Assembly (NCBI GenBank): GCA_028641055.1
Contig: CM054058.1
Location: 240,484,187 to 240,548,186, forward strand
From: Alopecurus myosuroides
Taxonomy: Eukaryota > Streptophyta > Magnoliopsida > Poales > Poaceae
Length of the DNA stretch: 64,000 nucleotides
Direction: 5' to 3'
The notes below the pieces were generated by a model that saw nothing but the letters and a program-made list of their open reading frames with translations, had not been told where the DNA came from and ran no database searches. This document shows positions 41,092 through 53,402 of this stretch, in pieces (within the stretch, counting starts at the first letter, position 1; the number at the start of each line of letters is the position of its first letter). The translations under genes were made by a program, and so were the position numbers.

Positions 41092-43691
41092 TTATTTTGG
41101 TGGCTTTGGAATAGGACAATAAAATTCTCCAATCTTGATGGTCTCAACATTTTCAATGGAATTTAGACCATATTTTCTATCAATCTTCTTGGGAAAATAA
41201 ACTGTGTGATCTTTATCATTAACATTAAAAGTAACCTTTCCTTGATTGAAATCAATAGCAGCCCCTGCAGTATTAATAAAAGGTCTTCCAAGAATAATAG
41301 ACAGATTATCATCTTCAGGCATTTCCAACACAACAAAGTCAGTTAATATCAGACAATTATTAGCAACTTGAATAGGAACATCCTGACAGGATAAGCAGTA
41401 GACTTATTAGCCATTTGCAAAGATATATCAGTTGGTATCAATTTTTCTAGGAGGAGTCTTTTATAGAGAGTAAAAGGCATGACACTAACTCCAGCTCCCA
41501 GATCACACAAAGAAGTTCTAACATAATTATTTGTAATAGAACAGGGAATACTAGGTATACCAGGATCTCCAAGCTTCTCAGGAACCTTGCCATTAAAAGA
41601 GTAGTTAGCAAGCATAGTGGAAATTTCCTCATTAGGAATTTTCCTTTTGTTAGAGACAATATCTTCCATATATTTTGCATAAGGAGGCAATTTAATAGCA
41701 TCAATTAAAGGAATTTGCAAGAATAAAGGTTTCATCCATTCACAAAACTTGTTATAGTGTTCTTCTTCCTTAGGTTTGTGTTTCTTACCGGGAAAAGGCA
41801 TTGGTTTTTGTACCCAAGGTTCTCTCTCATTACCATGTTTATTAGCAATGAAATCTTCCTTAGTATACTTTGCAGTTTTAGTTTGCTTTTCAGGTTCAGC
41901 TAAAAATTCTTCTTTATCAGAAGCATCATTCTTTTCATTACCACTTTCAGTTTCAGCATCAGAGATAGATATACTATTAGGGTCTTTAGCAGGTTCAGAG
42001 GATTCTACAACTGTTTTATTTTTCTTCTTCTTTTTGTTCTTAGTATGAATAACATTATCATTAGTTTGCTGAGAATCTTGTTCAATTCTTTTAGGATGTC
42101 CCTCGGGATATAAAGGATCTTGTGTAGCAGTACCACTTCTAGTTCTTATCTCATAAGCACGTTTTTCTTTAGAAGCATTAACTAGCAAATCTTTTTGCAC
42201 TTTAGCAAGTTGGTCAATTTTAGTTTGAACCATTTGAAAATGTTTAACAAGCATTTTAACATCATTAGAGGTTCTTTCTATAATACCATGCAAATCATTA
42301 ATAGCTCTAGAGTTTTCCATAAGGTGGTTCTACACTCTCTTATTAAAATTATCTTGCTTAATGACATAATTATCAAATTCATCTAAGCATTGATCAGGAG
42401 GTTTTCTATAGGGAATATCTCTACGATCAAAATATTAGAGAGAGTGTACCTCAATGGATGGTGAGTGAGGGATTGGCTTACATAATTCTTCTATATGTGG
42501 AAGATTCTTCACATCTTCAGATTTAATACCCCTCTCTTTAAGATATTTCTTGGCTTCTCTCATCACTTCATCATTTAATACAATCATTCCCCACTTTTTG
42601 GGTGTAGCTACTGGAGTAGGGGTCGGCTCAGGCTCAACCATATTCCAATCATCATGATTTTGGCTTATTTTAGCCATTAATTCCTCACCTTCTTCTGGAG
42701 TTCTTTGCCTGAAAACACAACCATCACAACTATCCAGGTATGTCCTAGATTCAACAGTTAGTCCATTATAGAATATATAAAGAAGTTTATTATCTTCTAG
42801 CTTATGCCCAGGTGTAGCCCTTACTAAAAAACCGAACCTTGCCCAAGATACATGCAATTTATCTTCTTCCAATTGCTTAAAATTAAATATATTTTGTAAA
42901 GCAGCATGTTGAGCACTAGCAGGAATTTTTTTTTGAAAGAAAGCATTAACCAAACCAATAGGACTATCAGTAGATCCAGGATACAAATTGTTAAACCAAT
43001 TTTTAGCTTCATCTTTTAATGAGAAAGGGAATATTTTAGCAACAAAGTAGCTACGTTTCTTAAGATCATCAGAGAATAAACTACTCAAAGAGGAGAGGTC
43101 ATTCATATGTTTCATAACACTCTCATTTTCAGTTCCACAAAAAGGTTCTTTCTCAACAATAGATATAAAAGATAAATCCAGAGAGAAATCATAATCCTTA
43201 TCCTTAATATAAATAAGAGAAGTGGCAAACTTAGCATCAGGAGATTATTTATATCTAACAACACGACTTTCCATAAGACGTATAGCAGCATCTTTATCCT
43301 TCAAAGCATGTATTTCATCAATAAGATCATCACTCGGTTCAATATAGGCATCATCTAAATCATCACTAGGGTTCTCTCTAAACTCAGGTGAAAAAGCAGG
43401 AGTAACAGGATTTTTAGCAGGAGTTTCAGTGTTTGCAATATTTTTAGCTTTAGCAATAGTAGCATCTAAGAAAGGACCGAGAGAACCACTCTCATCAAGA
43501 ATAGTAGAAGCGTCATCAAAAGTATCAGAAGCATTTTCAGATTCAGCAGAAGTAGCATGTGTAGCATGTGGTGGTGTAAGCATCTTACTCATAACATACG
43601 GTGAATCAAGAGCAACAGAGGTGTTCAGAGTTGTACCTCTTCTTGTAGTGGATGGTAATATAGGAAACTTTCCATCACGAGACTTACCCAT
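41092..43691 (-). pseudogene. Athila-type gag-protease of RT9
   Basis: ATG at 43691 (MGKSRDGKF), acidic N-terminus, then the capsid-like Retrotrans_gag domain around 43115-42700 (AKNWFNNLYPGS; FFQKKIPASAQHAALQ), a coiled coil and Lys/Glu-rich linker (42320-41800), and the Athila protease at about 41560-41100 with LCDLGAGVSVMP as active site and LGRPFINTAGA as the flap-side motif. It is broken by stops at 43245, 42435 and near 42335 and by a frameshift near 41390. The aligned length suggests a nearly full-length gag-protease before decay. Translation would have started about 90 nt from the primer site. Confidence 0.75.
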
Positions 43692-43748
43692 GATGAATGA
43701 TAGCAGTAATAATAATACTCTCCGGTGAGCTCGCAAATAAAGCTATGC

Positions 43749-43766
43749 TCCTCGGCAACGACGCCA
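43749..43766 (-). other. Primer-binding site of RT9
   Basis: TGGCGTCGTTGCCGAGGA, two differences from the tRNA-Asp type site, 11 bp inside the LTR. Confidence 0.75.
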
Positions 43767-43777
43767 GAAAATAGTCT

Positions 43778-44253
43778 TGATGACCCACAAGTATAGGGGA
43801 TCGCAATAGTCTTTGAGGGAAGTAAAACCCAAATTTATTGATTCGACACAAGAGGAGCCAAAAAATATTTGTGAGCCTTAACAAGTGAGTTGTCAATTTA
43901 CCTGCACCTGAAAGTAATTTTGTTCGCAGTGCTTTATCAGTAGTAACAGTTTTATAGCAGCAGCAATAGTGAAATAATAGTAGCAGTGAGATGAAAACAA
44001 CAACAGCAGTAGTGTTTGAAGTAAACAACGGGATTAAATACTGTAGGAATAGGGATGGATGAATGGGCGTTGCATGGATAAGAAAGTTCTAATAATGATC
44101 ATGTCAGGGGCATTGCAGATAAATAAGATAAATCATCCAAGCACTAAGTAACCATAGGCATGTGTTCCGTTAATAGTCGTACGTGCTCGCAATGAGAACT
44201 TGCACAATATCTTTTGTCCTACCAGCCCGTTTTCAGTGGGGCCTCAAGGGAAC
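43778..44253 (-). repeat. 5' LTR of RT9, first part
   Basis: TGATGACCCACAAGTATAGG, partner of 35568. Split by RT10 within GGAACTACTGG. Confidence 0.85.
44249..44253. repeat. Target-site duplication of RT10 (left copy)
   Basis: GGAAC here and at 56931-56935; the undisturbed RT9 LTR has it once. Perfect. Confidence 0.9.
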
Positions 44254-44719
44254 TCTCGTAGGATAATCACGGCAGACATTACTAGGGGTAACTTACTTTG
44301 GGGCAAATCGACTCTGGTGTTTGGGAGAGGGTTTAGCTCAGGGGAAATCATGCTATCAATCGATCTGGTAGCTCTGACAGCAATGTCGCTGAGTCTCCGG
44401 TCTAGGGTTACTTCTATCAGCTCTCATATTACAGGATACTCGAATATCTGGTAAAACTCTTGTCTTTCCTGACCTAGGGACCAGTTTATATATTACCCGA
44501 CCCCCCTGGCTTCCTGTACAACGCATACCCGGAATCCTACCCGGAAACCGCACACAACCCTAAGTATCCTAATCTTGACTCCCAAGGTACGAGTTACAAG
44601 GCCAACGTTTCCTCTTGGGCCTTCTAGAAACTCCTTCACCTTGAGCCGGGTCTTGTGTGAATCCCTTCGGGCCGGGTTTCACCTAGGCAGGAGCCTACCG
44701 GGTTATCATCCCCCCATCA
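44254..44719 (-). repeat. 3' LTR of RT10
   Basis: Plus-strand ends TCTCGTAGGATAATC...CCCCCATCA. TATA-like TATATAAA (minus) near 44486-44493. The inner/outer base at the CGTAGG end is uncertain by 1-3 bp because the end is not the canonical TG. Confidence 0.85.
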
Positions 44720-44731
44720 GTAGTCCCCAGA
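44720..44731 (-). other. Polypurine tract of RT10
   Basis: GTAGTCCCCAGA on the plus strand, next to the LTR. Copies of AGTCCCCAAG recur inside the element at 47465, 48832, 48919 and 48991. Confidence 0.65.
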
Positions 44732-45108
44732 ATAGCTTGGGCTTCTCGGAGCCAACCATGAAGCGCACGCTATTCCCTGCAACACAATAAACATTCAAAT
44801 ACATGAAATACCGGGTTAGAGTGCTTTGATAATAGCTAGGCCTTGCTCCGTGGTCGGTCCATATAATAACCCGGCATTTTCCGAGGCAGGCCACCTATCT
44901 CCCGGGTCAACACTCCGAGGGAACGGGACGAGACTCGGCATCAGCATCGCTACTAGTTAATCCGAATATCACGCTCGTAATCAATCATGATCTCCATCCG
45001 GATATCCCGCAATGGATATTTTGGTGCTTATCCCCAAATTTCCGGACCGGATCTTTTTTCCTCAAAAATTTCGCCTACCGCCCAAACCTAGGGATTTCCT
45101 CCCGCACC

Positions 45109-45116
45109 TATAAATA
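45109..45116 (+). promoter_or_regulatory. TATA box of the RT10 antisense gene
   Basis: CTATAAATAG, about 30 bp before a pyrimidine-rich leader (CATTTCTCATCTCCTCATC at 45149) typical of plant 5' UTRs. Confidence 0.65.
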
Positions 45117-45404
45117 GTGCTTAGGGGCTAACCCAAAATCTCACAGGCCATTTCTCATCTCCTCATCTCCCCCTCACTTCACCTCCGTACCCGCAAGCTC
45201 TAGCTCGAGCTCGCGCCACCGGAGCTGCGCCACCGGAGTCGCGCCGCCGTCGCTAGGTCGCCACCGTCCGCGCCTGCAACACTACCGCTAACCGCCGCCG
45301 TAGCGCCCATGAACAAGCTTCCGAACGAGCCACCAGAGGTCTGGAGACGCCGCCGCCGTCGAGCTAACCGCCGCCGCTGCGCATCTCTTCCCTCAATCCA
45401 TCCG

Positions 45405-45750
45405 GTAAGCCCTTCCACCTCTTAGATCTAGATCTTAATTTCACGCGAGTAACTTGGATCGAACCTCACCGCTGGTTATCCGTTTTATCTTCATTAGCTA
45501 GGCACACCTCTGCAACCGATAATCTCCTGTTCTCCCACAGCTTGTATTTAGCTAGATCCATTTCTATGGCTTTTGACACACCTTTGCTATTTCGCAACCT
45601 TATGTTTTTCCACCATGTGCCTTTGACTAGATCTATTCACCGAACCTCACTAATACCTAGTGGTCTTGCTTTTTCCTCTTCTTATTGTATCGAATAGCCG
45701 CATTCTCCGGGTTTCTTGATATTCACACACTTGCATTTTACTCCTTTTAG
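45405..45750 (+). other. 5' UTR intron of the RT10 antisense gene
   Basis: Donor CCG|GTAAGC at 45405 and acceptor TACTCCTTTTAG at 45750, 11 nt before the ATG at 45762. The body is T-rich. The leader exon (about 45140-45404) is GC-rich and holds an out-of-frame upstream ATG at 45309. Confidence 0.6.
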
Positions 45751-45761
45751 ATCTACACTCC

Positions 45762-48543
45762 ATGGCTCCTAAGGCCAGCGCCAAGGCAAAGGGCAAAAAC
45801 CCCGCCGGCAAGCAAAAGTCGGGTCAGTCGATTTCGGCCAACTGGGCAAAATCGACTGTCACGAAGGCCAAGCTAGACGAGCTGGCCGAGTCGGGTGTCC
45901 TTACCTCCCGGTCTGAGATCCACTGGAGGATACCCGGCGAGGAGACCCGGCCTTCACCAGGCCTAGATGAAGTGGTGGTTTTCGTCGAGCACGTGATCCG
46001 GGGTTTCCGCCCCCCGGGTCACCCTTTCTTCCGGGAGCTCCTGGACCACTACAAGCTCCGGGTATTCGATATCGGCCCCAATTCTATGCTTAACATCTGC
46101 CATTTCATAGTCTTATGTGAAGCCTATTTATGCACTCCTCCCAACCTAGCTTTGTTCCTCGAACTCTTTCAATGCAAACCATGACGAGAGAGCGGCGACG
46201 GGGCCCTCCTAGTCTGTGGGGGAGTCTCGATTCAGAGACGGAAAAACTCCCTGATGCCGACTCTTAGCCTCCATACACACGTCAAACACTGGCAAAAAAC
46301 CTACTTTTACTGCCAAGATACCTCTTTACCCGGCGAGAAGCCATTGCCGGGTTTCTCTGATAACACCCTCACCTTGTCCGACAATTTAAACTCCTTTGCA
46401 TCTGAGGCCGACAGGCAATCTATCCAGCCCTTTCTTCATAAGCTTGTTGTACTTTCTGCCCAAGGCCTCCTTGGGCTTAATCTGGTAAAGACCTGGGTAA
46501 GCTGCCGGATCCAGCCTAACAGCACTCGGTCCAAACTTATGTGCGAATATTCTGGGCACGTGACCGATTCTCTCCGATACTCGGAGAAGAACTACCCGGC
46601 TGGTGATATGAATAAGGTTATGAAGACCTTCTTGGCCGAAAAACTTGACGTTATCAAGAACATAGTCGGGCTCAACCCCTTCACTCGATCTAACCCGACT
46701 CCTCCAGTAAGAACCGGCTTAATTTCTTTATCCGGGTATCCCTTCATCACCCGGGTATCCTTTCATCACCCGCTCGCCGAGCTGGTACTCCCCAAACTCA
46801 TACATCCCATATTCCTCGAAGATATCCTTCTCCGAATCACCCATTAGCCGGACAACTTAGGGTCTCACTTTCCGATTCTTTGTCAGCATCTTCCGGGTCC
46901 AGCAACGATCTCCCTCCAGATTTCTTCGTGAATACCGGGTAAGTCACTTTCCTTGTTAATCAATACACTACTATTATCCATGCCTTTCGTTTATTATCTT
47001 CTAACTGCTTCTTTTTCTTTATCAGAGCCAAGGTCACAGTTAGTGACCCTGAAGATATGAACGTCGACAATCCGGCTATGGAAGACCCGGAGGTTGTTGT
47101 GCAGCCCGCAGCTGGCGGCGCAGAAGAAGAAGAAGAAGAACAACTGAAAGATCCGGTTGAGCAGGAAGCCGACTTTCCCCTGCCAACACACCAACCAGGA
47201 GATGAGGATGTCGAGTTCCTGGGATCACGGAGGGGTGACCCCACTCCTAACACCCAGGCCACCCGGATTAACTCTCCAAAGCAGGAAAGGACCCCGCCTC
47301 CGGGTAACCAGAACCCAAGCTCCTACAGGCCAAAGTTGAGTGGCCTTGACTTCGAAGGGATGTTGGACGAGCTTTTCTCCCTGAAAACCACTGAGGGAGA
47401 CATCCTCGAATCCCTAGCTGCTGAACATCAGGTAAATCTACTTATATTATTTCCATACTAATCTAGTCCCCAAGTTCCGGGTGAACTTATACATAGTTTA
47501 CTCGGTACTTCCATGGCTATATGTCCATCCACACTCGGTTATTGTGCTGTAGCCGACTAATATGTCCTTATCTTTTTTTTCAAGCTTATGTGACCCGGTC
47601 GGAGGAGGTGTTGGCAAAAACCAACGAACTCCTCCGAGTCGAGACCAAACTTCGAGGGGAGCTAGAGGTCGAGGTGAAGGATCTTGCCAAAGATTGCAAG
47701 AAATATAAGAAAAGGCTCCACCAGGCTGAGGACTATCTGAAGAAACTGTCGGCCTCTGTTGCCGACACTTACCGCTCCTTACTTGGTAAAGATCTTAACT
47801 TTTTTACTAAGACTCGGATTCCTCATTTAATATGATCTAAGACCCGGATCTTACCCCTTTGACTTTCATTTTACTCTGCAGCTCCGGGTGATAAAGGTGA
47901 TAATGAAGACGACATAGAGAAATTGAAGACCCTTAAGGCCGTGATCCGGCAATTTTCTGCGGGCACCAAGTGGACCCTTGAGGCCATAAAGTGGCCTGGT
48001 GGCTATGGCGGCGTTTCCCACATGCTTGAAGCATATTCCACGGTCCCTGCTTGGATCGATCACTGGAAGCGCTCAGCATGCCGGGTTGGGGTAACCCGCG
48101 GCCTTGCCTTGGCCAAATCTTATTTTCCTAAGCTTGAGCCGGCAACGCTCGTGAATGGGTTCCCCGAGTTTAACAATGACGGCTCAAGATTCTCGGCTAA
48201 GGACTACAAGTCTATCCACACTCAGGTACGTCACTCGGCAAGCCTGATAGCCGATAAGCTGGACGTGAACAGGCTCACCCCACCATACAATGCTGAAGAC
48301 AAGCCGGTCCCATCTGATCTCCCAAAGCCCTTTGACATGCTGGCCCGGTGGTTGGAGAAGGCTGCCAAGAGGAAGGCCGCAGCCGAGAATGCGCCATCCA
48401 CATCTACCCCGGGTGTTCCTCCTCCAGCTCGTGCTGCTGCCGCGACTGACCCGGACATGGATGCTGGGAAGAACACAGAGGAGCATGCTAAAGACCCGAC
48501 CACCAAGGAAACAGCTGATGACTCGGCCATGGATGCCGAGTGA
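45762..48543 (+). pseudogene. Antisense spliced gene of RT10 (Transposase_28-like N-terminus)
   Basis: The best preserved of three copies. Coding exons: 45762-46706, about 46854-46938, 47026-47431, 47585-47785 and 47882-48543, with clear GTAAGA, GTAAGT, GTAAAT and GTAAAG donors and T-rich acceptors. A basic N-terminus (APKASAKAKGK) is followed by the Transposase_28 pattern (VVVFVEHVIRGF...HPFFRELLDHYKLRVF; LCEAYLCTPPNLALFLELF). Exon 4 is acidic, exon 5 a coiled coil (LLRVETKLRGELEVEVKDLA), and the last exon a globular Trp/Gly-containing domain with an acidic Ala-rich tail. Damage: a TGA at 46182; the exon 4/5 junction does not keep frame with the obvious sites. It converges on pol (49760). 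Function unknown; similar extra ORFs are known in plant Tat elements. Confidence 0.7.
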
Positions 48544-49759
48544 AGTTTTACTGTTTCTCGCCCCAAAACACTTATTCGGCCAATGGGCATTACGTAATAT
48601 GCATGATACAACTATTCTTTTAGTAGTGCGCCTGTGCACTTTTGATACTATTTCCGTGGTTTGTAATACGTTTAAACTTTAATAGCTTTTGGTGGCCCTT
48701 TTGGCCATCCACCTGATTTTTTCCAGTCTTATACTTTTTTGCCACTTTTCTGATATTTCTCCTTTTCCCCATCCATGAGACTCGGTTTTCGGGTCTCGGG
48801 ATCTTTGACTGATTGAACTTTTTGCTTTTCAAGTCCCCAAGCCCCCAAATCACTAAGAGTCGGGTTTTTGGGTTTCAAGCTTGATGGCTAACAACTTATT
48901 GCTTTTTTCAAATTCCCAAGTCCCCAAGACTCGTTTTTTTGGGTTTTGAGCTCAATAGCTAAACAGTTTGTTGCTTTTCTCAAATTCCCCAGTCCCCAAG
49001 ACCCAAATTTCCGAGCCTAGGGATTAGTGGTTTTTAAGAAAAAGCTACATGTTCTTGCCAGGGCCCAAAGTATATATCTTCCCATATAAATTTTGAAGAC
49101 ATGCTTAATACATTGTGAGTTTCCAGCCGTAGCCTTTTACTCCGCATAGCTTGTGGTTTGGATGACCCTTTTGATCCTCTTTGTTGTAAGCCGGCTTTCG
49201 CGTGGATATTCAGTGCTGCTATAACTGTACAAAAACAGGGTCAGGCAAGTCCCAATGGGCATCATGACTGATTGTGATTACACGTTAGCAAGTCACGCCA
49301 CATCATTGCGAGTCACATCAAGCTTAAACAAGAAAAATCAAGAAAGTTTGGCTCTATTGTCCAGTTATAAGATTGTAACCGTACTTTTTATTAGTAATCG
49401 GTCCTCATAACTTAATGGCATCGTGGCCGGGTCTTGAGATTATAGCTGTGCTATTCAAGCAATCAGCCCCCAAGGCCGATTTATAAAAAAATTAAACCTA
49501 GTGCATCATGACTAACCAATAAATACTTACCTGATATGAAACAAAGTAGAACATAGACATTAAGAACAAACTAACAGAAAATAAATAAGAAACAATATCG
49601 TAGTTTAACCATCTCTTTATTGATATAAGAAAGGTTAGGTCAGCAAGCCGCCTCATTAAAAACCCTCCAGTCCCCTTAGGTACCCTGGATAGGAAAAGAG
49701 TGCGTCTGAAACCTGCTGCCCGTTACATCGTGTAATTCAACTTGTAAACCTAGCCTATG
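48544..49759. other. Convergent gap of RT10 with degenerate tandem repeat
   Basis: 1.2 kb between the ends of the antisense gene and of integrase. 48822-49015 holds three degenerate units of 72-77 bp (TTGCTTTT starts at 48822, 48899, 48971), each carrying AGTCCCCAAG. No ORF. It may contain the 3' ends of both transcripts. Confidence 0.6.
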
Positions 49760-50644
49760 CTAAGTGTAGTAGGGACGTAGCTGAGCCACGTTCCATGGTA
49801 TTTCCCGCTCTTGCATAGATGAAGTGGTATGTGCAGTATCATTAATAGTATCCGACTCTTCCCTTGCATCTATCAAATAGTATGATCCATTGTGCAAATT
49901 CCGGCTGATGACGAAAGGACCTTCCCATGGTGGAGATAATTTGTGCTTTCCTTCTTTTGACTGCACGAGGCGTAATACCAGGTCTCCTTCCTGGAAGACC
50001 CGGGTTTTGACTCGCCGACTATGATATCTCCTCAGATCCTGTTGATATATGGCTGATCTTTCCAAGGCTTGCTCCCTGTGTTCCTCTAACATGTCCACGG
50101 CATCCTGCGGGGTCTTCTCATTCTCCACCTCAGCATAAGCCGCCACTCGGGGCGAGTCTTGAATAATATCACTCGGCAGGACTGCCTCTGCACCATAAAC
50201 CATGAAAAACGGAGTCATCTGGGTAGATCTGTTAGGTGTAGTATTAATCCCCCAAACCACTAATGGTAATTCCTCAACCCACGCTCCCGCCGCTCTGAGG
50301 CACGGGACTCGTAGTCGTGGTTTCAACCCACGAAGCAACTCCTGATTTGCCCTCTCCACCTGTCCATTAGCTTGTGGATGGGCTACAGAGGCCACATCAA
50401 GGCGGATGCCATTGTTTCCACAAAATTTCTCCATCTCACCTATGGACATGTTGGTTCCATTGTCTGTTATTATGCTATGAGGGTATCCGAACCGATAGAT
50501 GATCCTTTTCAGGAACTTGACTGCTATGACTGCCTCACAATTGGTGACTGGCATAACTTCAACCCACTTGATAAACTTGTCAATGGCCACCAAAAGATGA
50601 GTCTTTTTGCAAGGCAACATGTGAAAGGGGCCTACCATATCCAT
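49760..50644 (-). pseudogene. Integrase core and C-terminus of RT10
   Basis: Open from within the integrase core to the ancestral stop at 49760. Catalytic triad visible: Asp2 (MDMVGPF), Asp61 (ITDNGTNM) and Glu97 (GQVERANQE), that is D-x58-D-x35-E, the spacing usual for Gypsy integrases. The C-terminal region GDLVLRLVQ...LSPPWEGPFVI follows. It is out of frame with the upstream pol by one base near 50660-50690, so it is not made as part of the polyprotein now. The active-site residues are intact. Confidence 0.85.
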
Positions 50645-50659
50645 ACCCCAAACTGGAAA

Positions 50660-53402
50660 ACAGCCAGGTTAGCGGGATTGTTCGCAGCTCCATAGCCGGC
50701 ATATGGGTTTGGCGAGCATACCTTTCACATCCATCACACCATGCAACCAAGCGCTCCGCGTCTGCCAAAGCCGTGAGCCAGAAGAAACCGTGTCGATATG
50801 CTTTAGCCACAAGGGACCTTATGGAGGCATGATGCCCACAATCACCTTCATGGATCTCCCTTAAAATCTGCCGGCCCTCCTCTGGTGTTACACAACGCAA
50901 AAAGACTCCTGCGGCACTTCTCTTATACAACTCACCATTGATGATAGAATAACCTTTTGCTCGTCTCAGAATTTGCCTGGCTAAAACTTCCTGTGGTGGT
51001 AACTCGCCCCATGACAGGTAGGCCAGAAACGGTTCTGTCCACTCGGGGATAGCGTGCACGGCGGCTACGAGCTCCAAATCCGGGTCTTGGTTGGCCACCT
51101 CTTCCTCAGACTCGGTTTTGACGGAAGGCCGCCATAACTCGTCCAGAAAGACGTTAGGCGGAACCGGCTCTCGGCGCGAGCCGAGTCTTGCGAGTGCATC
51201 TCCTGCCTCGTTCTTTCGCCCGTCAATGTGTTCCACCTCATACCCGGAAAAAGACCCGGCCACCTTGTCTACCTCCCTGCGATATGCTGCCATTGTTGCA
51301 TCCTTCCTATCCCAAGTTCCAGAGACCTGTTGTACCACAAGATCCGAGTCTCCATAACACCTTATGCGTCTGATATTCATCTCCTTTGCTACTGGCAGTC
51401 CGTGTAATAGGGCCTCATACTCGGCCACATTATTGGAGCAATCAAAATGAATTTGCAACACGTAACTTAACTTACCTCCTTTGGGCGATGTAAGCACCAC
51501 CCCAGCTCCTGATCCCTCGTATTGCTTGGAACCATCAAAGTGCATCACCCAAGACTCGGAACTTGGTATCATTGTGGGCATGCTTGTGTGAGTCCAATCA
51601 TTGATAAAATCAGCTAACGCCTGAGACTTAATTGCAGACCGAGGCTTGTAGTTGATGTGATAATCTCCCATCTCAATGGCCCACTTGGCTATTCTACCTG
51701 TCGCGTCTGAAATTCTGATAATATCTGCCATGGGTATAGAGCTAACCACCGTTATGGGGTGTTCCTGAAAATACGGCTTCAGTTTCCGGCTGGCCATAAA
51801 GACTCCAAAAACTAGTTTTTGCCAATGCGGGTAACGCTGCTTTGCTTCCGATAAAACCTCACTCTCGTAGTAAACCGGCCTTTGCATCGGGTGATCTTTT
51901 CCATCCTCTTTGCGTTCAACCACAACCACTTCGCTAACTGCCCGAGGCCCGGCCGCGATGTATAATAACATGGGCTCTTTGGGACCCGATGCTGCCAGGA
52001 TTGGTGCCTCAGATAACTGCTTTTTCAGAGTTTCAAATGCCTCGTCCGCCTCTTGGTCCCATACAAATTTGTCGGTTTTCCTCAAGAGTCGGTATAGGGG
52101 TATTGCTTTTTCTCCAAGTCTAGATATAAACCGGCTCAATGTTGCCACACACCCCGTGAGTTTCTGAACGTGCTTCAGGCCTTCCGGCTTTTTCAGGCTT
52201 TGGATGGCCTTGATTTTGTCCGGGTTTGCCTCAATTCCTCTCTCAGAAACGATAAAGCCGAGTAACTTTCCTGCAGGCACCCCGAATACGCACTTAGTCG
52301 GGTTAAGCTTCATCTGGTATCTCCTCAAATTCTTGAAGGTCTCCTTTAGATCATCTATGAAGGTTTCAACTTTCCTTGTTTTAATCACCACATCGTCCAC
52401 ATAGGCGTGAACATTGCGCCCAATTTGATCCTCAAAACACTTCTGAATGCACCGCGGATACGTTGCGCCTACATTTTTCAGCCCGAAGGTCATAGTTTTA
52501 TAACAAAAAGCACCAAAGGGGGTTATAAACGAAGTTTTCTCCCAATCCTCTTTTTTGATCTTGATTTGATGATACCCGGAATAAGCATCCAGGAAACATA
52601 ATAAATCACAACCTGCCACTGCATCAATGATCTGGTCTATTCTTGGAAGAGCAAATGGATCCTTTGGGCAATGCTTGTTGAGACTTGTGTAGTCTATGCA
52701 CATCCTCCACTCGTTGTTCTTTTTCAACACTAGAACCAGATTTGCCAACCATTCCGGGTGAAAAACTTCCATGATAAAGCCGGCTGCAAGGAGCCGAGCT
52801 ATCTCCGCTCCTATAGCCTTTCTCCGTTCCTCATTCATTTTTCTCAGGCCCTGCTTCACAGGACGAGACTTGGGATCAACATGCAAACTGTGCTCAGTTA
52901 ACTCGGTCGGGATACCCGGCATATCGCTGGGCGTCCAAGCAAAAACGTCCTGATTCTCACGAATGAACTCGATAAGTGCTTCTTCCTGCTTGTTGTCCAG
53001 GTTAGAACCTATGGCAAACTGTTTGGAGGGATCACCCTCGACAAAAGCCACCATCTTGGTATCCTGGGCCGCTTTAAACTTTGCTCTCTCATCCTCCGTA
53101 TTCGGCCTTTTCAAAGCAGTTCTATCTTCCGGGTCTACTTGGGACCGGTAATACTTGAGCTCTTCCTTCCCGCAAGCCTGTTCTGCCATTGCTGCATCTC
53201 CTTCATCACACTCCGCTGCCACGGCCCGGTTCCCATGTATGGTGATGGTCTGCTTGGGACCCGGGATCTTTAGCTGTAAATACACGTAACATGGCCTGGC
53301 CATGAACTTAGCATAAGCCGGCCTTCCGAATAGCGCGTGATAGGGACTGCTCAACTTTACCACCTCGAATGTGAACCATTCCACTCGAAAATTGTCCTTG
53401 GA
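50660..53402 (-). pseudogene. pol of RT10: reverse transcriptase, two RNase H, integrase zinc domain
   Basis: More than 930 codons open from the stop at 53403. In the numbering from the Met at 53384: reverse transcriptase about 200-380 with YVDD at 328-331; connection and first RNase H about 460-600; a second, archaeal-type RNase H about 612-735 with Asp616, Glu655, Asp679 and Asp729 as the expected catalytic set; integrase HHCC domain with His845, His851/852, Cys883 and Cys886. The dual RNase H is the hallmark of the Tat lineage. In the first RNase H the usual acidic residue of the 'D.S..G' start is not obvious (LLYIAAGPRAVS), as expected for a degenerate connection domain. A frameshift near 50660-50690 detaches the integrase core. 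Confidence 0.9.
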
